From the NCBI GenBank assembly GCA_959347315.1, contig OY365822.1, positions 9,873,127-9,937,126 on the forward strand: a DNA stretch of 64,000 nt, in the 5' to 3' direction. Under the pieces are notes generated by a model. That model was not told the DNA's origin, did not search any database, and saw only the letters and a program-made list of their open reading frames with translations. Shown in pieces: positions 39,310 to 51,146 of the stretch; the stretch's first letter is position 1, and each line of letters starts with the position of its first letter. This stretch comes from Bimastos eiseni. Its lineage: Eukaryota > Annelida > Clitellata > Crassiclitellata > Lumbricidae. A program made the translations under genes and the position numbers.

Positions 39310-42190
39310 TACTATATAAAATCCAAGAAAACTCAAAATACATACTTCTCACTTACTAACTTAATTAAACTGGATCAATCTTTAAATCATATCACTCAAA
39401 TTATTTACTTAGTAACTCACTCAAATTGTGTCAATCTTTTAATTACTCAAATTACTTACTTACAAACTGACTCAAACTGTATCAGTCTTTAAATCACACT
39501 TAAATTACTTACTTACCAACTTACTCAAACTGAATCAATCTTTAAACTAGACACAAACTACTTACTTATTAACTTAACACAAACTGAATCAATCATCAAA
39601 GTACACTCAAATACCCTACTTACTTACTAGCTCAGCTTATTCTATTTGAATCAATCTTTAAGTCATAAGACTCAAATTACTTACTTACTTACCAACTCAA
39701 TCAAACTGAATTAATTATTAAATTACACTCAATTGACTAACTTACCTACTAACTCAATCAAACAGAATAAATCGTTAAAGTACACTCAAATAACTAACTT
39801 ACTTACTATCTTATTCAAACTGAATCAATCTTTAAATCATAAGACTCAAATTACTTACTTACTTACCAACTCAATCAAACTAAATTAATTATTAAATTAC
39901 ACTCAATTGACTAACTTACCTACTAACTCAATCAAACAGAATCAATCGTTAAAGTACACTCAAATAACTAACTCACTTACTAACTTATTCAAACTGAATC
40001 AATCTTTAAATCATAAGACACAAATTACTTACTTACTTACCAACACACAAACTGAATTAATTATTAAATTACACTCAATTGACTAACTTACTTACTAGTT
40101 TACTTACCAGCTTCATCAAACGAAATTAATTATTAAATTACACTCAAATAACTAACTTACTTACTAGCTTATTGAAACTGAATCAATCTTTAAGTCATAA
40201 AACTCACATTACTTACTTACTTACCAATTTAATCAAAATGAATTAATTGTTAAATTACACTCAAATTTAACTAACTTACCTACTAACTCAATCAAACAGA
40301 ATCAATCGTTAAAGTACACTCAAATAACTAACTTACTTACTATCTTATTGAAACTGAATCAATCTTTAAGTCACAAAACTCAAATTACTTACTTACTCAA
40401 TCAAACTAAATTAATGATTAAATCACACTCAAATAACTAACTCACTTACTAAATTAATGATTAAATCACACTCAAATAACTAACTCACTTACTAACTTAT
40501 TCAAACTGAATCAATCTTTAAATCATAAGACTCAAATTACTTACTTACTTACCAACACACAAACTGAATTAATTATTAAATTACACTCAATTTACTAACT
40601 TACCTACTAACTGAATCAAACAAAATCAATCATTAAACTCCACACTCAAATAACTAACTCACTTACTAACTGAATCAAACTGAATCAATCTTTAAGTGAT
40701 AAGACTCAAATTACTTATCTACCAACTTATTTAAACTGAGTTAATAATTAAATTACATTAAAATAACTAACTTACTTACTAGTTTATACAAACTGAATCA
40801 ATCTTTAAGTCATATGACTCAAATTACTTACTTACTTACCGACTTAATCAAACTGAATCAATCTTTAAATCATAAGACTAAAATTACTTAGCTACTAACT
40901 GACTTAAACTGAATTACTAATTAAATCACAATCAACTAACTAACTTACTTACTAGTTTATTCAAACAGAATCAATCTTTAAATCATAAGACTCAAATTAC
41001 TTACTTCCTTACCAACTCAATCAAACTGAATTAATTATTAAATTAAACTCAAATAACTAACTTACTTACCAGCTTACTTACCAGCCTAATCAAACTAAAT
41101 TAATTATTAAATTACACTCAAACAACTAAATTAGTTACTAGTTTACTTACCAGCTTAATCAAACTAAATTAATTATTAAATTACACTCAAACAACTAACT
41201 TACTTACTAGCTTACTTACCAGCCTAATCAAACTAAATTAATTATTAAATTACACTCAAACAACTAACTTACTTACTAGATTATTTACCAACTTAATCAA
41301 ATTGAATTAATTATTAAATCACACTCAAATAACTAACTTACTTAATAACTTAATCAAACCGAATCAATCATTAAGTCATAAGACTCAAATTACTTACTTA
41401 CTTACCAACACACAAACTGAATTAATTATTAAATTACACTCAATTTACTAACTTACCTACTAACTGAATCAAACAAAATCAATCATTAAACTCCACACTC
41501 AAATAACTAACTCACTTACTAACTGAATCAAACTGAATCAATCTTTAAGTCACAAGACTCAAATTACTTACTTACTTACCAACTCAATCAAACTGAATTA
41601 ATTATTAAATTATACTCAAATAGCTAACTTACTTACTAACTTAATCAAACTGAATCAATCATTAAATTACACTCAAATACCTAACTTACTTACTAGTTTA
41701 TTCAAACACAATCAATCTTTAAGTCCTAAGACTCAAATTACTTAATTACTTATCAACTTACTCAAACTGAATTAATTATTAAATCACACTCAAATAACTA
41801 ACATACTTACTAGCTTATTCAAACTGAATCAATCTTTAAGTCATAAGACTCAAATTACATACTTACTTACCAACTCAGTCAAACTGAATTAATTATTAAA
41901 TTACACTCAAATAACTAACTTACTTACTAGTTTTTCAAACTGAATCAATCTTTAAGTCATAAGACTCAAATTACTTACTTACTTACCAACTCAATCAAAC
42001 TGAATTAATTATTAAATTACACTCAAATAACTAACTTACTTAATAACTTATTCAACCTCAATCAATCTTTATATCACACTCAACTCATTTACTAACTACT
42101 CTCCAATTGAGTCAATCTTTAAATCATACTCAAATTACTTACTTACAAACTTACTCAAACTGAATCAATCCTTAAATCATACTCAAATTG
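39310..42190 (+). repeat. 2.9-kb AT-rich satellite, about 60-bp monomer in about 117-bp dimers
   Basis: Two alternating monomer types: one with CAAACTGAATCAATCTTTAA, GTCATAAGACTCAAATTACT and TACTTACCAA; the other with CAAACTGAATTAATTATTAA, ATTACACTCAAATAACTAAC and TTACTTACTAG. Roughly 24 dimers, with local blocks repeated more closely (for example around 39840-39990 and 41060-41260). A lone inverted relative is at about 36509-36555. It lies inside the ARPC5 interval. Confidence 0.9.
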
Positions 42191-43069
42191 AATCGATCCT
42201 TGAATGACACAGCAGTTAAATTAAGCCTCAAATGACACTGAAATTCAAGCCTGAATGAAATTCAAGCTACAGTTAATGTCATATCAAGAACAGACAAAAG
42301 CCAGAAATACAACACTTTATACTTTGAATTGTGACCATCAAACATGGCTACAATAATTATAATTGAAGCAAATAAAATAATATAAAAAAAATCTGACATC
42401 TACAAGCATCCCAAAGCTTTGGCCATAATGCTAAACAGTATCATCAGCAAATTATCATCAAACTATATGCTTCCTCACAGAGGAACCAGCGGGGCTGTGG
42501 CCCCGAGCTCAAATATGGAAAGGGCACAAATTTCAGGATGGAATAACTTATTATTTCATAAAATGCACTATTTTCAAAATGTGGGGCGCCAGATTGATGC
42601 TAGGCACAGGGCGCAATCATAGCTCGGTACGGCCCTGCCTCCTCACCTCAATGCTCAAGGGTGCTCAATATGTATCCAGGGGTGTTAATGGTTAATTAAA
42701 GCTCATCTACTTCTTGCCTCAAAGCAGGTGGCATGCTTAAAAATCACCCTGAAGTAAGTAAGGGAGACACTTCATCCTCACTTTTGTAGTGGAGGGGGTA
42801 TGGGGTGGAGGTCATGTATTTTATACTCCCTCCACTGAAATACTTGTTGTGAGAACCTTGAGCAAGGTCTCCGTTGGCATAAATTCAGAACCAGTGACTT
42901 ATCCGCGTGGTCATATATGCAGCCAGGAACAAATTTGGTAAATAAATTCATAACAATGAAATTAATTAAAATAATAACAATAAAAAGATAGAAGAAAAAC
43001 AACAACGATAACAAGAGAAATAATAATAATAATAATAATAACAATAATAATAATAGTAGTAGTGATATT

Positions 43070-43140
43070 AAAAGTGCCGCTGAGTAGATATCTTGATGGG
43101 GTGCTACATAAATGTTTGATTACATTACATTACAACTTGT
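43070..43140 (+). repeat. Short repeat ending in (ATTAC)n, copy 1
   Basis: GAGTAGATATCTTGATGGGG, TGCTACATAAATGTTTGATT and ACATTACATTAC. Copy 2 at 43405-43462 flanks the other side of the ARPC5 exon. Probably SINE or LINE tails. Confidence 0.5.
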
Positions 43141-43210
43141 ATTAATAATACAAGTAACGGTAATAATTACCTTATTATGCCAAACGAGAAGCTTTTTGCT
43201 GCTGCCCTAC

Positions 43211-43347
43211 GACGGGCTCTTGAATCCTCGATAGATGTACTTCATCAGCGTGTACTGTCTCGTCTGGTCGAGGCCTTTGAAGCCAGCCTCAATTTCGTTG
43301 GCCTTGAAGGACATCAGAACCTTCATCATGGACTGCAATGCTCTGTC
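43211..43347 (-). CDS. ARPC5: ARPC5 (Arp2/3 complex p16 subunit) internal exon
   Basis: 137 nt between a pyrimidine-rich acceptor (TTTTATTTTCTTCAG) and a GTAGGG donor. It translates as DRALQSMMKVLMSFKANEIE, then AGFKGLDQTRQYT, then LMKYIYRGFKSPS. This matches ARPC5/ARPC5L (human [34 protein letters not shown]). ARPC5 is part of the seven-subunit complex that nucleates branched actin in the cytoplasm. The exon starts at the same residue as in vertebrates and ends in phase 2. The N-terminal exon (acidic VDVDEYDE region) was not found upstream in the window. The terminal exon is probably at 36935-37119. Confidence 0.85.
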
Positions 43348-43919
43348 CTGAAGAAAATAAAACAAATAATTAACTTATTTGAACAGCAGAACTCAGCAAT
43401 GACAGGTCATGAGTAGATACCTTGAAGCGACGCTACATAAGTGCTCGATTACATTACATGACTACACTTCATATTTAAACGACAAACTTCTTTGGTTTAT
43501 CAGTTAGATTAGATTATTAGATAGATTATAAAATAGAATTATTTTGATTAGATTATATTATTAGATGATTTCAAATAGATTATTTTGCCAATTCTAATTA
43601 TAATTGATTACCGATTTAGACAATCAAATAGCTAATCGATTTAATAAACAGCTTCTAATTAAAATCAGTAAGTTTAGAACTTTAACTGATTGTCCCCATC
43701 TCTCTTCAACACCTATTTTAGCACATTGGTATGTATGCATTAGAGGAACACTTCTGAATTTCTTGGTGATAACCTTCCATTTTGTTACCTGTCATGAGAG
43801 AAATTCCAAGTAATTATTTTTAAAATTTTGGATACATATTTATCTATTTAAGGGTGGCTCAACACCTCTGAAGTTAATGAAATTATTATCCTAACGAAAT
43901 TAGTATCCGACAATACGTT

Positions 43920-44390
43920 ATTCTTGCCTCACCTTCACTGGACTCCCGATAACATCTCAAGTTCTCAAACAGCGCCATATCAAATGCCTATCTGGAACGA
44001 CCAACCTCCTGAATTTCATGCCTTTTCGGTTCCTCCATTATCACTGCCCATCATTGGACATTGTCTGTCCCTACCACCACTATCCATCACACCCTGGGCT
44101 TTCCATTCTAAACTTAAATCGCACCTTTTCAAGAACTCTTACCCAGACTCATTACTTGACATTCCATCTGTCAACCTGTTAAGTAAGGTAACTTCATCAC
44201 CTAAGGTGACACCCTTTATAACAGCTACTCTGCCTCCCTGGTGACCTCCTGGAAACCGAACTCTGACCTCCCATGGACCATCCTTTGGACAACCCTTTCG
44301 ATTTGAAGCAGCGCTCGTGAATAAGCTGGTGCCCTGTGCTTAGCACTCAAGTTGTGCCTTATAAATTTGTAGATTACGATTACAATTAAT
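43920..44390 (+). mobile_element. LINE 3'-end fragment (CR1/L2-like), copy 2
   Basis: One open frame has WNDQPPEFHAFSVPP and AFHSKLKSHLFKNS (the W..LP..L and LK.HLF motifs of RT C-termini), then GGACAACCCTTTCGATTTGA, GTTGTGCCTTATAAATTTGT and AGATTACGATTACAATTA. Same 3' end as copies at 27550 and 50380. Confidence 0.65.
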
Positions 44391-44849
44391 CAATAAAATC
44401 GTTCAGATGAAATATCAACAGATTCAACACAGGAGTGTCAAATGTTTATAAGAACTGGACTTCTAACATTTAAAAAATCTGCCATAACAATGTCATTGCA
44501 ACACTTATTTTGGAACAGTCAATCAGTAGTCATCAATGACCTTAGTTGCCCTACTCTGTGGAATATCATCACCGACAAGCAGCAACTTTCTGGCCCCTGG
44601 GATACTTGGCTCAGAGGTGAGACCACCAGCATGATGTCGCTGGTAACTCATCTCTCCTTCTGTTCATCAGTTGTTGTAATAGAGATGTTTTAACTTTTAT
44701 ATGTCCAAAATTCTTGGAAAGACAATCTAAACAGTTCACGATGTGTTGTACGTGAAGTCATTCACATAATTTTGGTCGATGGCAGTATATCCCGATATTT
44801 GAACGGAATGCCATTGAGAAGTTGGAAGACATATTTAGCTAATGGCAGA

Positions 44850-45260
44850 ATAAGCAAATAAGTGGTCAACTAAAGAAGAACATCAATCTCAGGACTGCGC
44901 CTTCATTGTTGATGCCTTTGCAAAACAGCGTAACTCCAAAATTGAATCTGTTAGAGCTGACACCTCGGGCTTGCCTCCACCTCAATTCGTCTCTACTGAC
45001 TGCACTCTGACGACCGTAAGTGAGGTAACTTCTGCTGAGCTACAGACCTTCATCATGTCTTCCGCTGCGAAGTCATGTGAGCTCGATCCTCTACCAACGT
45101 TCTTGCTGCATGAGTTCATTGAGGATCTTCTTCCGCGACTCATCTGCCTCTGAGGGTCCGATAGCCATCTAGTCAGTCATCGGATCCTCCTGGCAGCTCT
45201 CGTCCGAAAACTGGTCAACATCCACCTTCCTGAAAGCGGTGATTCTCGTGATATTTGACT
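44850..45260 (+). mobile_element. LINE reverse-transcriptase N-terminal fragment
   Basis: The frame reads FAKQRNSKIESVRAD, PPPQFVSTDCTLTTVSEVTS, SAAKSCELDPLPTFLLHEFI, EDLLPRLICL. This is the start of the RT domain of CR1/L2-type LINEs (F..VT..EV, KSC.LDPIPT.LLKE). A stop follows; later codons (LVRKLVNIHLPESG) continue in another frame. Confidence 0.8.
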
Positions 45261-45639
45261 TTCATACAAATGCGTGTAATCAATCTAAAGAAACTTTCAT
45301 AACAACCACAGCGTGGTAAACAACGCTGGTTTCCTGCCCTACGATGCGAATTCATAGACTACGTATTTCTATTAGAGCATCGGATAGTGTTGCGCTTTTT
45401 CAGACAGCATAGCAGCGCTATGCAAAATGTAAATGCTCTTATATAACGACCGAATATGGTCTCGACCCAGCTCATTTTTCAATGAGAGTCTGACCGGGTG
45501 TATTGAAATTTCTGAAATAAACCAGCATTAGTATAATACTATATAGTACCATGGAACATGAATTTGCAATGCACGGGTGTCCACTGTCCAGAGGCTGAGA
45601 TAATTTTGCCATTTAATGCCTACTCGACCGCCGGCTGTC

Positions 45640-45880
45640 GTCTCCAATCGTAGAGTAATGGATCGGTCTAGAATTGCCACAGCTCGAGCGTCGTGCCTAT
45701 GCCTCTGTTGGCCCTTCGCTATGGAACAGTCTTCCTGCTGGGACTCGTGGTGCAATCTTATCTAGTAGTAGCACAGCTGTTTCTGCTCGTTCTCTTTCTT
45801 TTCTCTTCTCTAGGGGTTCATCGCATTGGAAGCGCCTCTGTTTAGGTTGTACTGCGAGATGCGCTGTATAAATCCGCAAA
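45640..45880 (+). mobile_element. LINE RT C-terminal fragment
   Basis: The frame QLERRAYASVGPSLWNSLPA..TRGAILSSS..SARSLSFLFSRGSS is the typical end of Jockey/CR1-supergroup ORF2 (R.FS..GP.LWNSLP..R). Truncated upstream. Confidence 0.75.
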
Positions 45881-46619
45881 TAGAACACAATAACACACTC
45901 GCGCAATTCTTGCTACACCATAAGGTTGACTAGTTCTTCAATTCGCTAGGCATTGCATTGGTTAAAATAGAAGTCGGAGGTGATGATCATGAGCGTTCTC
46001 TAAATGGATAGTCCTGTTAGTAGGTCCAAGTCGGGTTGCAGCGGGTTAATATTACTGTTAATGACTGGGCGTCATTTAGGCTAACAATTGGAAGGTGGGG
46101 AATCAGATCATTTGAGGCAACTTGGGGAAGAATCCTTGAACAGACGAATCTTCAGTTTGGAATGGAAAGCGCGAGGATTGAAAGATCCTGAGGTATATGA
46201 TGAAGGGCGATTGGCAATAATGGTTGAAGATATAGTCACACGAAAGCATCGGTGTTAAATACTTAAAATTGTCTGATTACATTGGTTCGATACATACACA
46301 TAATAAACTAAGACACAAAAACCTAGAAACATAAAAGGTGACAGAATAAAAGGCATTTGACGAATTATTTTCATCAACTTCACGGACGATAAAATAGCGC
46401 GGTCATCTAGCGAATGCAAACAAAAATGAATTGCTACACACGCATTCGCTAGATGACAGCACAGTTTAAAAAGCATACACCTTAATATGCTGCATAAAGC
46501 AAGAATGGTAAACAGCGAGCAGCCAACTTACCTTTACATAGCAATTCAGTAATGGCTTAGCTTAGAAACATATGACGATAACAGTTTAAAAGAGAGTTAG
46601 GCGTATAACAATTGTAATA

Positions 46620-47760
46620 GTGGTAAAAGTGTATTTTAGCGTATTTTATTATACCATGGTGCTTCTAGTGTATGTTAGCGTATTTTATTATTTGACTTTA
46701 ATAGATGCCCAACTGTAGCTTAAATGGAAACAGGATCGATGAAAAAGAATAATGTGCCAGTAGCAACTGGATTGATGCAAGAAATTATGCTCAAATGGAA
46801 GCTGGATCGATGAAAATATCACGCTTGATTGATGTGAGAATGGCGTTGCGATGGACGTGGAATCGATGTATAAAAGGCCGGGCAATCCTCCGAATCCCGG
46901 CCCCAAATTATTTTATACTAATAAGAGGAAGTATGGTACATCAGAGTATGTTATTTATTGATAGAATACAGCATAAGTGTTATTTATTGTCCGACAACCA
47001 GTCGTCAACTACTAAATATTGTAATTGTCGCACAGCATTTGCAAATAGCTGCCGAGAACGTTCTGTTTGTGACTGTTGCGCCACTGAAAGGCCGACAAGT
47101 AGCTTGCAAACAGAGCGCGACTTGTACCGCTCTGATACAGGAGTTTACGTTTTGCTTGCATCCACAATCCTTCGATAGTTTCTGAGTGAATGTCCCTGTG
47201 TACTGAATGAACGAACTCATGAGCGTGCACAACAACTGCGTGATCATACACCCCGTTGTTTATGCGAGCGACATTCTGATAGCGAGCGGCTGGTCTACCT
47301 GCCATAATTTTTTTTAAATTCTTGAAAATAGACGGAAATATTTACTGATTAACAAAATGGCGTCAATAATGACGTAATTATTTATAACTGAGACGTTTCC
47401 GTAAGTAAGTAAGCATATCTATGTGATAACACACGAAATAATTTGGGACCGGGATTCGAAGGATTGCCCAAGGCCGTGTACGTGCGCAAAATCCCGATTG
47501 ATGAAAGAAATATACCTAAATTAAAAGCTGGGCTGATGAAAAGAAATATACTTAAAGGTGAAGGTTTCTGGGCGGGCAGTTGTGCGACAAACTGCTGTGT
47601 ACCCCACCCACCTTTTGTGGAATTTGTGAAAAGTGGAATTTCTGATCAACAGTTTGTTTAATTAAATACTCGAAAACACACTTTTTAGCGACCCGGCTTC
47701 CATTTAAAGCATTATTATTATCATCAATCCAGCTTCTACTTTCAAAATACATGATGAATG
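46620..47760. mobile_element. Merlin-type DNA transposon remnant, about 1.1 kb
   Basis: Inverted terminal regions: CGGGCAATCCTCCGAATCCC at 46881 is inverted at 47450-47470, and tandem subterminal units AAATGGAAGCTGGATCGATG near 46690-46815 are inverted near 47695-47740. Between them lies a minus-strand transposase remnant (47012-47305). Outer limits are approximate. Subterminal units recur at 54600-54790 and 62905-62935. Confidence 0.65.
47012..47305 (-). pseudogene. Merlin/ISXO2-like transposase, C-terminal remnant
   Basis: The frame has NNGVYDHAVVVHAHEFVHS, DIHSETIEGLWMQAKRKLLY and GTSRALFASYLSAFQWRNSH. The pattern H.NTIEG.W...K and YL.EF.WR is characteristic of the IS1595/ISXO2 and eukaryotic Merlin DDE transposases. 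About 95 residues remain; the N-terminal zinc ribbon and first catalytic residues are missing, so it is not active. Confidence 0.75.
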
Positions 47761-48899
47761 AAAACGAGTACTAAAGTCCCATTGAACCTACCATATCATA
47801 GGCCTACTTTTAGAACCAGCGAACTTCGTTTATCCGTATTTTTTACTTTACCGTTAGATAAGTGTCACCTATCGGTAACAAGGGCAAATTCGACTTTGAA
47901 AATAATGTCAGAATAAGTAATTTTATAAAGTGAGGAATAATTTGATATGTAGGGCTTTCAAAAATTAAATACTGTGTAAGGATTTCTGAATAAAGTCCTG
48001 AGCAAGTCAATTTTTAGCATGACCTATATATAGCAAATCATAACGGTGAAGATCATTATGACTCTGACCATCTGCTGTACTCTCCTAGGATCGGCGAAAA
48101 TGCCTCTGGGCGCGTGACGTCATTTATGGACGTCCCCTTCACAAGACCAGCCACTGATCTGATTTTATTTGATGGCAGCAGGGCCTGACAGATAGATGAC
48201 TTCAAACAGGAAGTGAAATATTCGTTAATCCTTTAACTAGCTGCACATCATATTGTGTCTTTCGATCTATATAGTGCCTCTCGCAGAGTATGTTTAGAGC
48301 CATATTCAGCACGGAAACCCCAGGGAGAAGAGCGACAGGCTGATGGTGAGAAGCCAGTCATTAGTTTAGCCCTTAGTGATGGACCAAGGCAGTCTGTCCT
48401 AGGAACAAAAAGATCATATAATCAACAGAGAGTAAGAAACGAGATGAAGTTGCACATAACAGGTTTTTGCAAAAATTAGAGATATCTTGAGGCACTTTTT
48501 CCCGTACATCTTGGCACGCGCTGGTCGTTAATATAAATACAAGTTTGAAAAGACAGACAGGCAAAAGACCATAACTTTTATTGGGCAACTATTCAATCTA
48601 TGTCAACAGTGGTGAGGAGATATTTCAAAACTGAATTTAAATACATTATACAGTCATTTCAATCAAAATAGTCATTTCCAGTATCGAATGCAACACTATC
48701 CACAGCCAACTACTACTTCTGCTGCCAAGACAGACTGAGGCAAACAATTATCAGATAAATCAAAATATATGAGGATACAAACATAGTCCACAACAGAATC
48801 GAGTAACTGACAGACATTCACCATACACAGGCCATAATGCAAATCTATACTTCAGTATTTGAACACCATTTGGGAAATGTGCAGGGAGGAAAAGATCTA

Positions 48900-48900
<1 letters not shown>
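47761..48900. other. Intergenic DNA, no gene seen
   Basis: Only short open frames without known motifs. Segment 48060-48140 (CGCGTGACGTCATTTATGGA) resembles 24820-24860 (GTGTGACGTCATTTATGGGC), so part of it is a dispersed repeat. Confidence 0.5.
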
Positions 48901-48902
<2 letters not shown>

Positions 48903-48961
<59 letters not shown>

Positions 48962-49000
48962 TACATATATATATATATATGCATATATATATATATATGC
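48903..49000. repeat. (TA)n microsatellite with GCATAC interruptions
   Basis: About 56 bp of pure TA followed by two shorter TA runs separated by GCATA. Confidence 0.9.
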
Positions 49001-49315
49001 ATAGAATGGAAGATATCTATGCATCGTTATACCGTCAATCGGTCATGATGTTGAAAGCATTCATGCTAAAGCTTTTTTCAGAAGTCATTTACATGATTTG
49101 AACATAAATGGTTATCCAAGAGAAACTTATGAGATGCATTACATACTGATGCAGTGCAGAATTGAAGGAAATCCTAGAATCATGTGCAACAGTATTTTTT
49201 TATTTAGAAGAAGAATTCTACACAAGATTAATTGCAGAATGCTATCATCACTCAATTGGTGCAATCAATGACAAATGCAGCTTTCGCGATCAGCAAGTTC
49301 GCTACAATGCCAGTT

Positions 49316-50114
49316 TTACAAAGAAAATATTATCTTCATAAAGTGCAATAACCATTTCATTTGTTTCCTCGCAAAAACATGCACTCTGAACATCCAGTAC
49401 TCGTCCAAACACAATTCAGGAACTCCAACATCAATATCTTCCACAAAATTCAGTTCATCATCCAGAAAAATCAGAACACGCTCGCAATCTTGCAAGATTA
49501 CTCAATCGTGAGAGTCCAAAAACAGCCCGCTGAGTGGAACACCCTTCGTTATCCAATGAAAATTACGGCTTTCGTTACCGTCTTGGTTAACTTCTACGAC
49601 AACATTATCCCTTAGTAGGGCATAGACAAAATTTCCATTGCCTTTTGTCTCCACATTGGACGATAAACAACATCGTGGCAATTTTGTGTATCAAATAACC
49701 ACACCGTCACGTTTCTGAACACTCAAAATATTCTCCTCCTCATGATCTGGCTCATAATCACACTCGACATCTTCTGCGGAGAAAACGCATCTCTTTACCA
49801 GCAGTTTCCCATCATCGAGAACCAGAAAACCATCAATGCGATAATAGTTGCCTGTTGCGTCAGGATGGTCGAAGAAGTTGCATGGTGGTGAAAAAGCCGT
49901 CCAGTGCTGCACTTCAAATCTGCCGTTCCCATCCGGAATCAGATGGAACACATCGAGGCCACTTCCCCACGAGTAGACGGAATTCTACCACTTGCATGTC
50001 GTTGTTCCTTTAGGTGCCTCCGTTAAAAGCAGTGGAAAGGACTTCATACAGTTGCTCAAGTCCTCGACCTCGAATACCAGCAATGATCAAAATCACGACA
50101 AACATCACCTTCAT
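49316..50114 (-). pseudogene. Decayed intronless gene of unknown family, probable secreted protein
   Basis: The frame starts MKVMFVVILIIAGIRG, a good signal peptide, and runs to NGGT. A +1 shift near 50015 then leads into one frame that stays coding-like to 49316: SVYSWGSGLDVFHLIPDGNG, RFEVQHWTAFSPPCNFFDHP, YYRIDGFLVLDDGKLLVKRC, VYALLRDNVVVEVNQDGNES, RVLIFLDDELNFVEDIDVGV. It is broken by TAG at 49987-49985, TGA at 49693-49691 and TGA at 49504-49502. Total length would be about 265 residues. I do not recognise the family. Alternatives are a multi-exon gene (no good splice sites seen at the breaks) or a transposon-borne ORF. Confidence 0.55.
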
Positions 50115-50379
50115 TATATCCACAAAAAAAGTAGATTTTTTCCCTTGTTTTGCAAAACCACTATAACCGCTAAAGTATCGACCGTACGGTATGACACCAA
50201 CTTCTGCGACTGATATTCTCGCAGCATCTGCAATGATAGCAACACCATAACAGAACCATCTTTGAACAAAATCTGTTGAAAATAAACCTAACAAAAGTAG
50301 AATTATGGGCGGATACTGATTAATATAAAATCGATAGCCTGAGATGTTTTTTTCACTTCAATATTATCTCAATCCACAA

Positions 50380-50760
50380 ATGTCAGTATATACTGAAAAC
50401 CAAAGCACTCTCACTTCGTTTGGTTTCTCCACAAGTACTGTCTCTCACCTATCATCATCTGCCTCAAATTCCTTTATCAATCATATCTCAGGTTTCCCAC
50501 AAAAAAACAACTCGTCTCCTCAATAGTTCCTATCTCGACAAACCTTACCCTCCATCTTCTAATCCTCCACAATCCAAATGAAATCCGCCTCAGCAACATC
50601 CTCCTGTTTCTGGTCTCCCTGACGACCAGAATTGAATCTTCATTTCGTAACTCCGGACAACTTCTCTGACTTGACCCAGCACTCATTGACCCGTGCATAG
50701 CCTTCAAGCTGTGCCTTAGAAATTTGAGGTCAACAGCTACAATTACTATGCAACAACTTA
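50380..50760 (+). mobile_element. LINE 3'-end fragment (CR1/L2-like), copy 3
   Basis: Ends with GGACAACTTCTCTGACTTGA, AGCTGTGCCTTAGAAATTTG and TACAATTACTATG, matching 28000-28060 and 44280-44385. Frames are broken. Confidence 0.6.
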
Positions 50761-51146
50761 TCTCCATATCCATAATTATCTCCATAATTAACGACAAATT
50801 CCCGTTAGAAACCATCAAACATCTTTGCAGAGACTTGAAGAGGATCCATTTAATTTCCATGTAAACATACAATGTACGCTCAATGCCACTGGCACAATGC
50901 CCGCAGGTCTTGGAGATACGGAAGTCTTTAGCAAGGTAACCAATCGTTTGGCTCTGTCCTTACAAGATTTGATAAAAACACAAAGGTGGATAAAGTGAAT
51001 ACAGTTAAGCTAAACTAAACCTCTCCAACTGTCACTGGCGGGATTACTAACACAAACCATTAGTTCATAGATCTGTCGTCTTGGTTAATCTTTTTTGATA
51101 TATAACGTGTCACTTATCTGAGTACCTAGCCAATCTATAGGTGTAA

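Noticed and set aside
39310..42190. CRISPR or telomere-like array
   Set aside because: Monomers are contiguous and dimeric with no spacers, and CTTA units are not a telomere repeat.
43177..43416. Plus-strand 79-codon ORF
   Set aside because: Antisense shadow of the ARPC5 exon; the minus frame has the conserved protein and splice sites.
49502..49693. TGA codons read as selenocysteine in the unknown gene
   Set aside because: A TAG and a frameshift in the same frame point to pseudogene decay; no SECIS element was identified.
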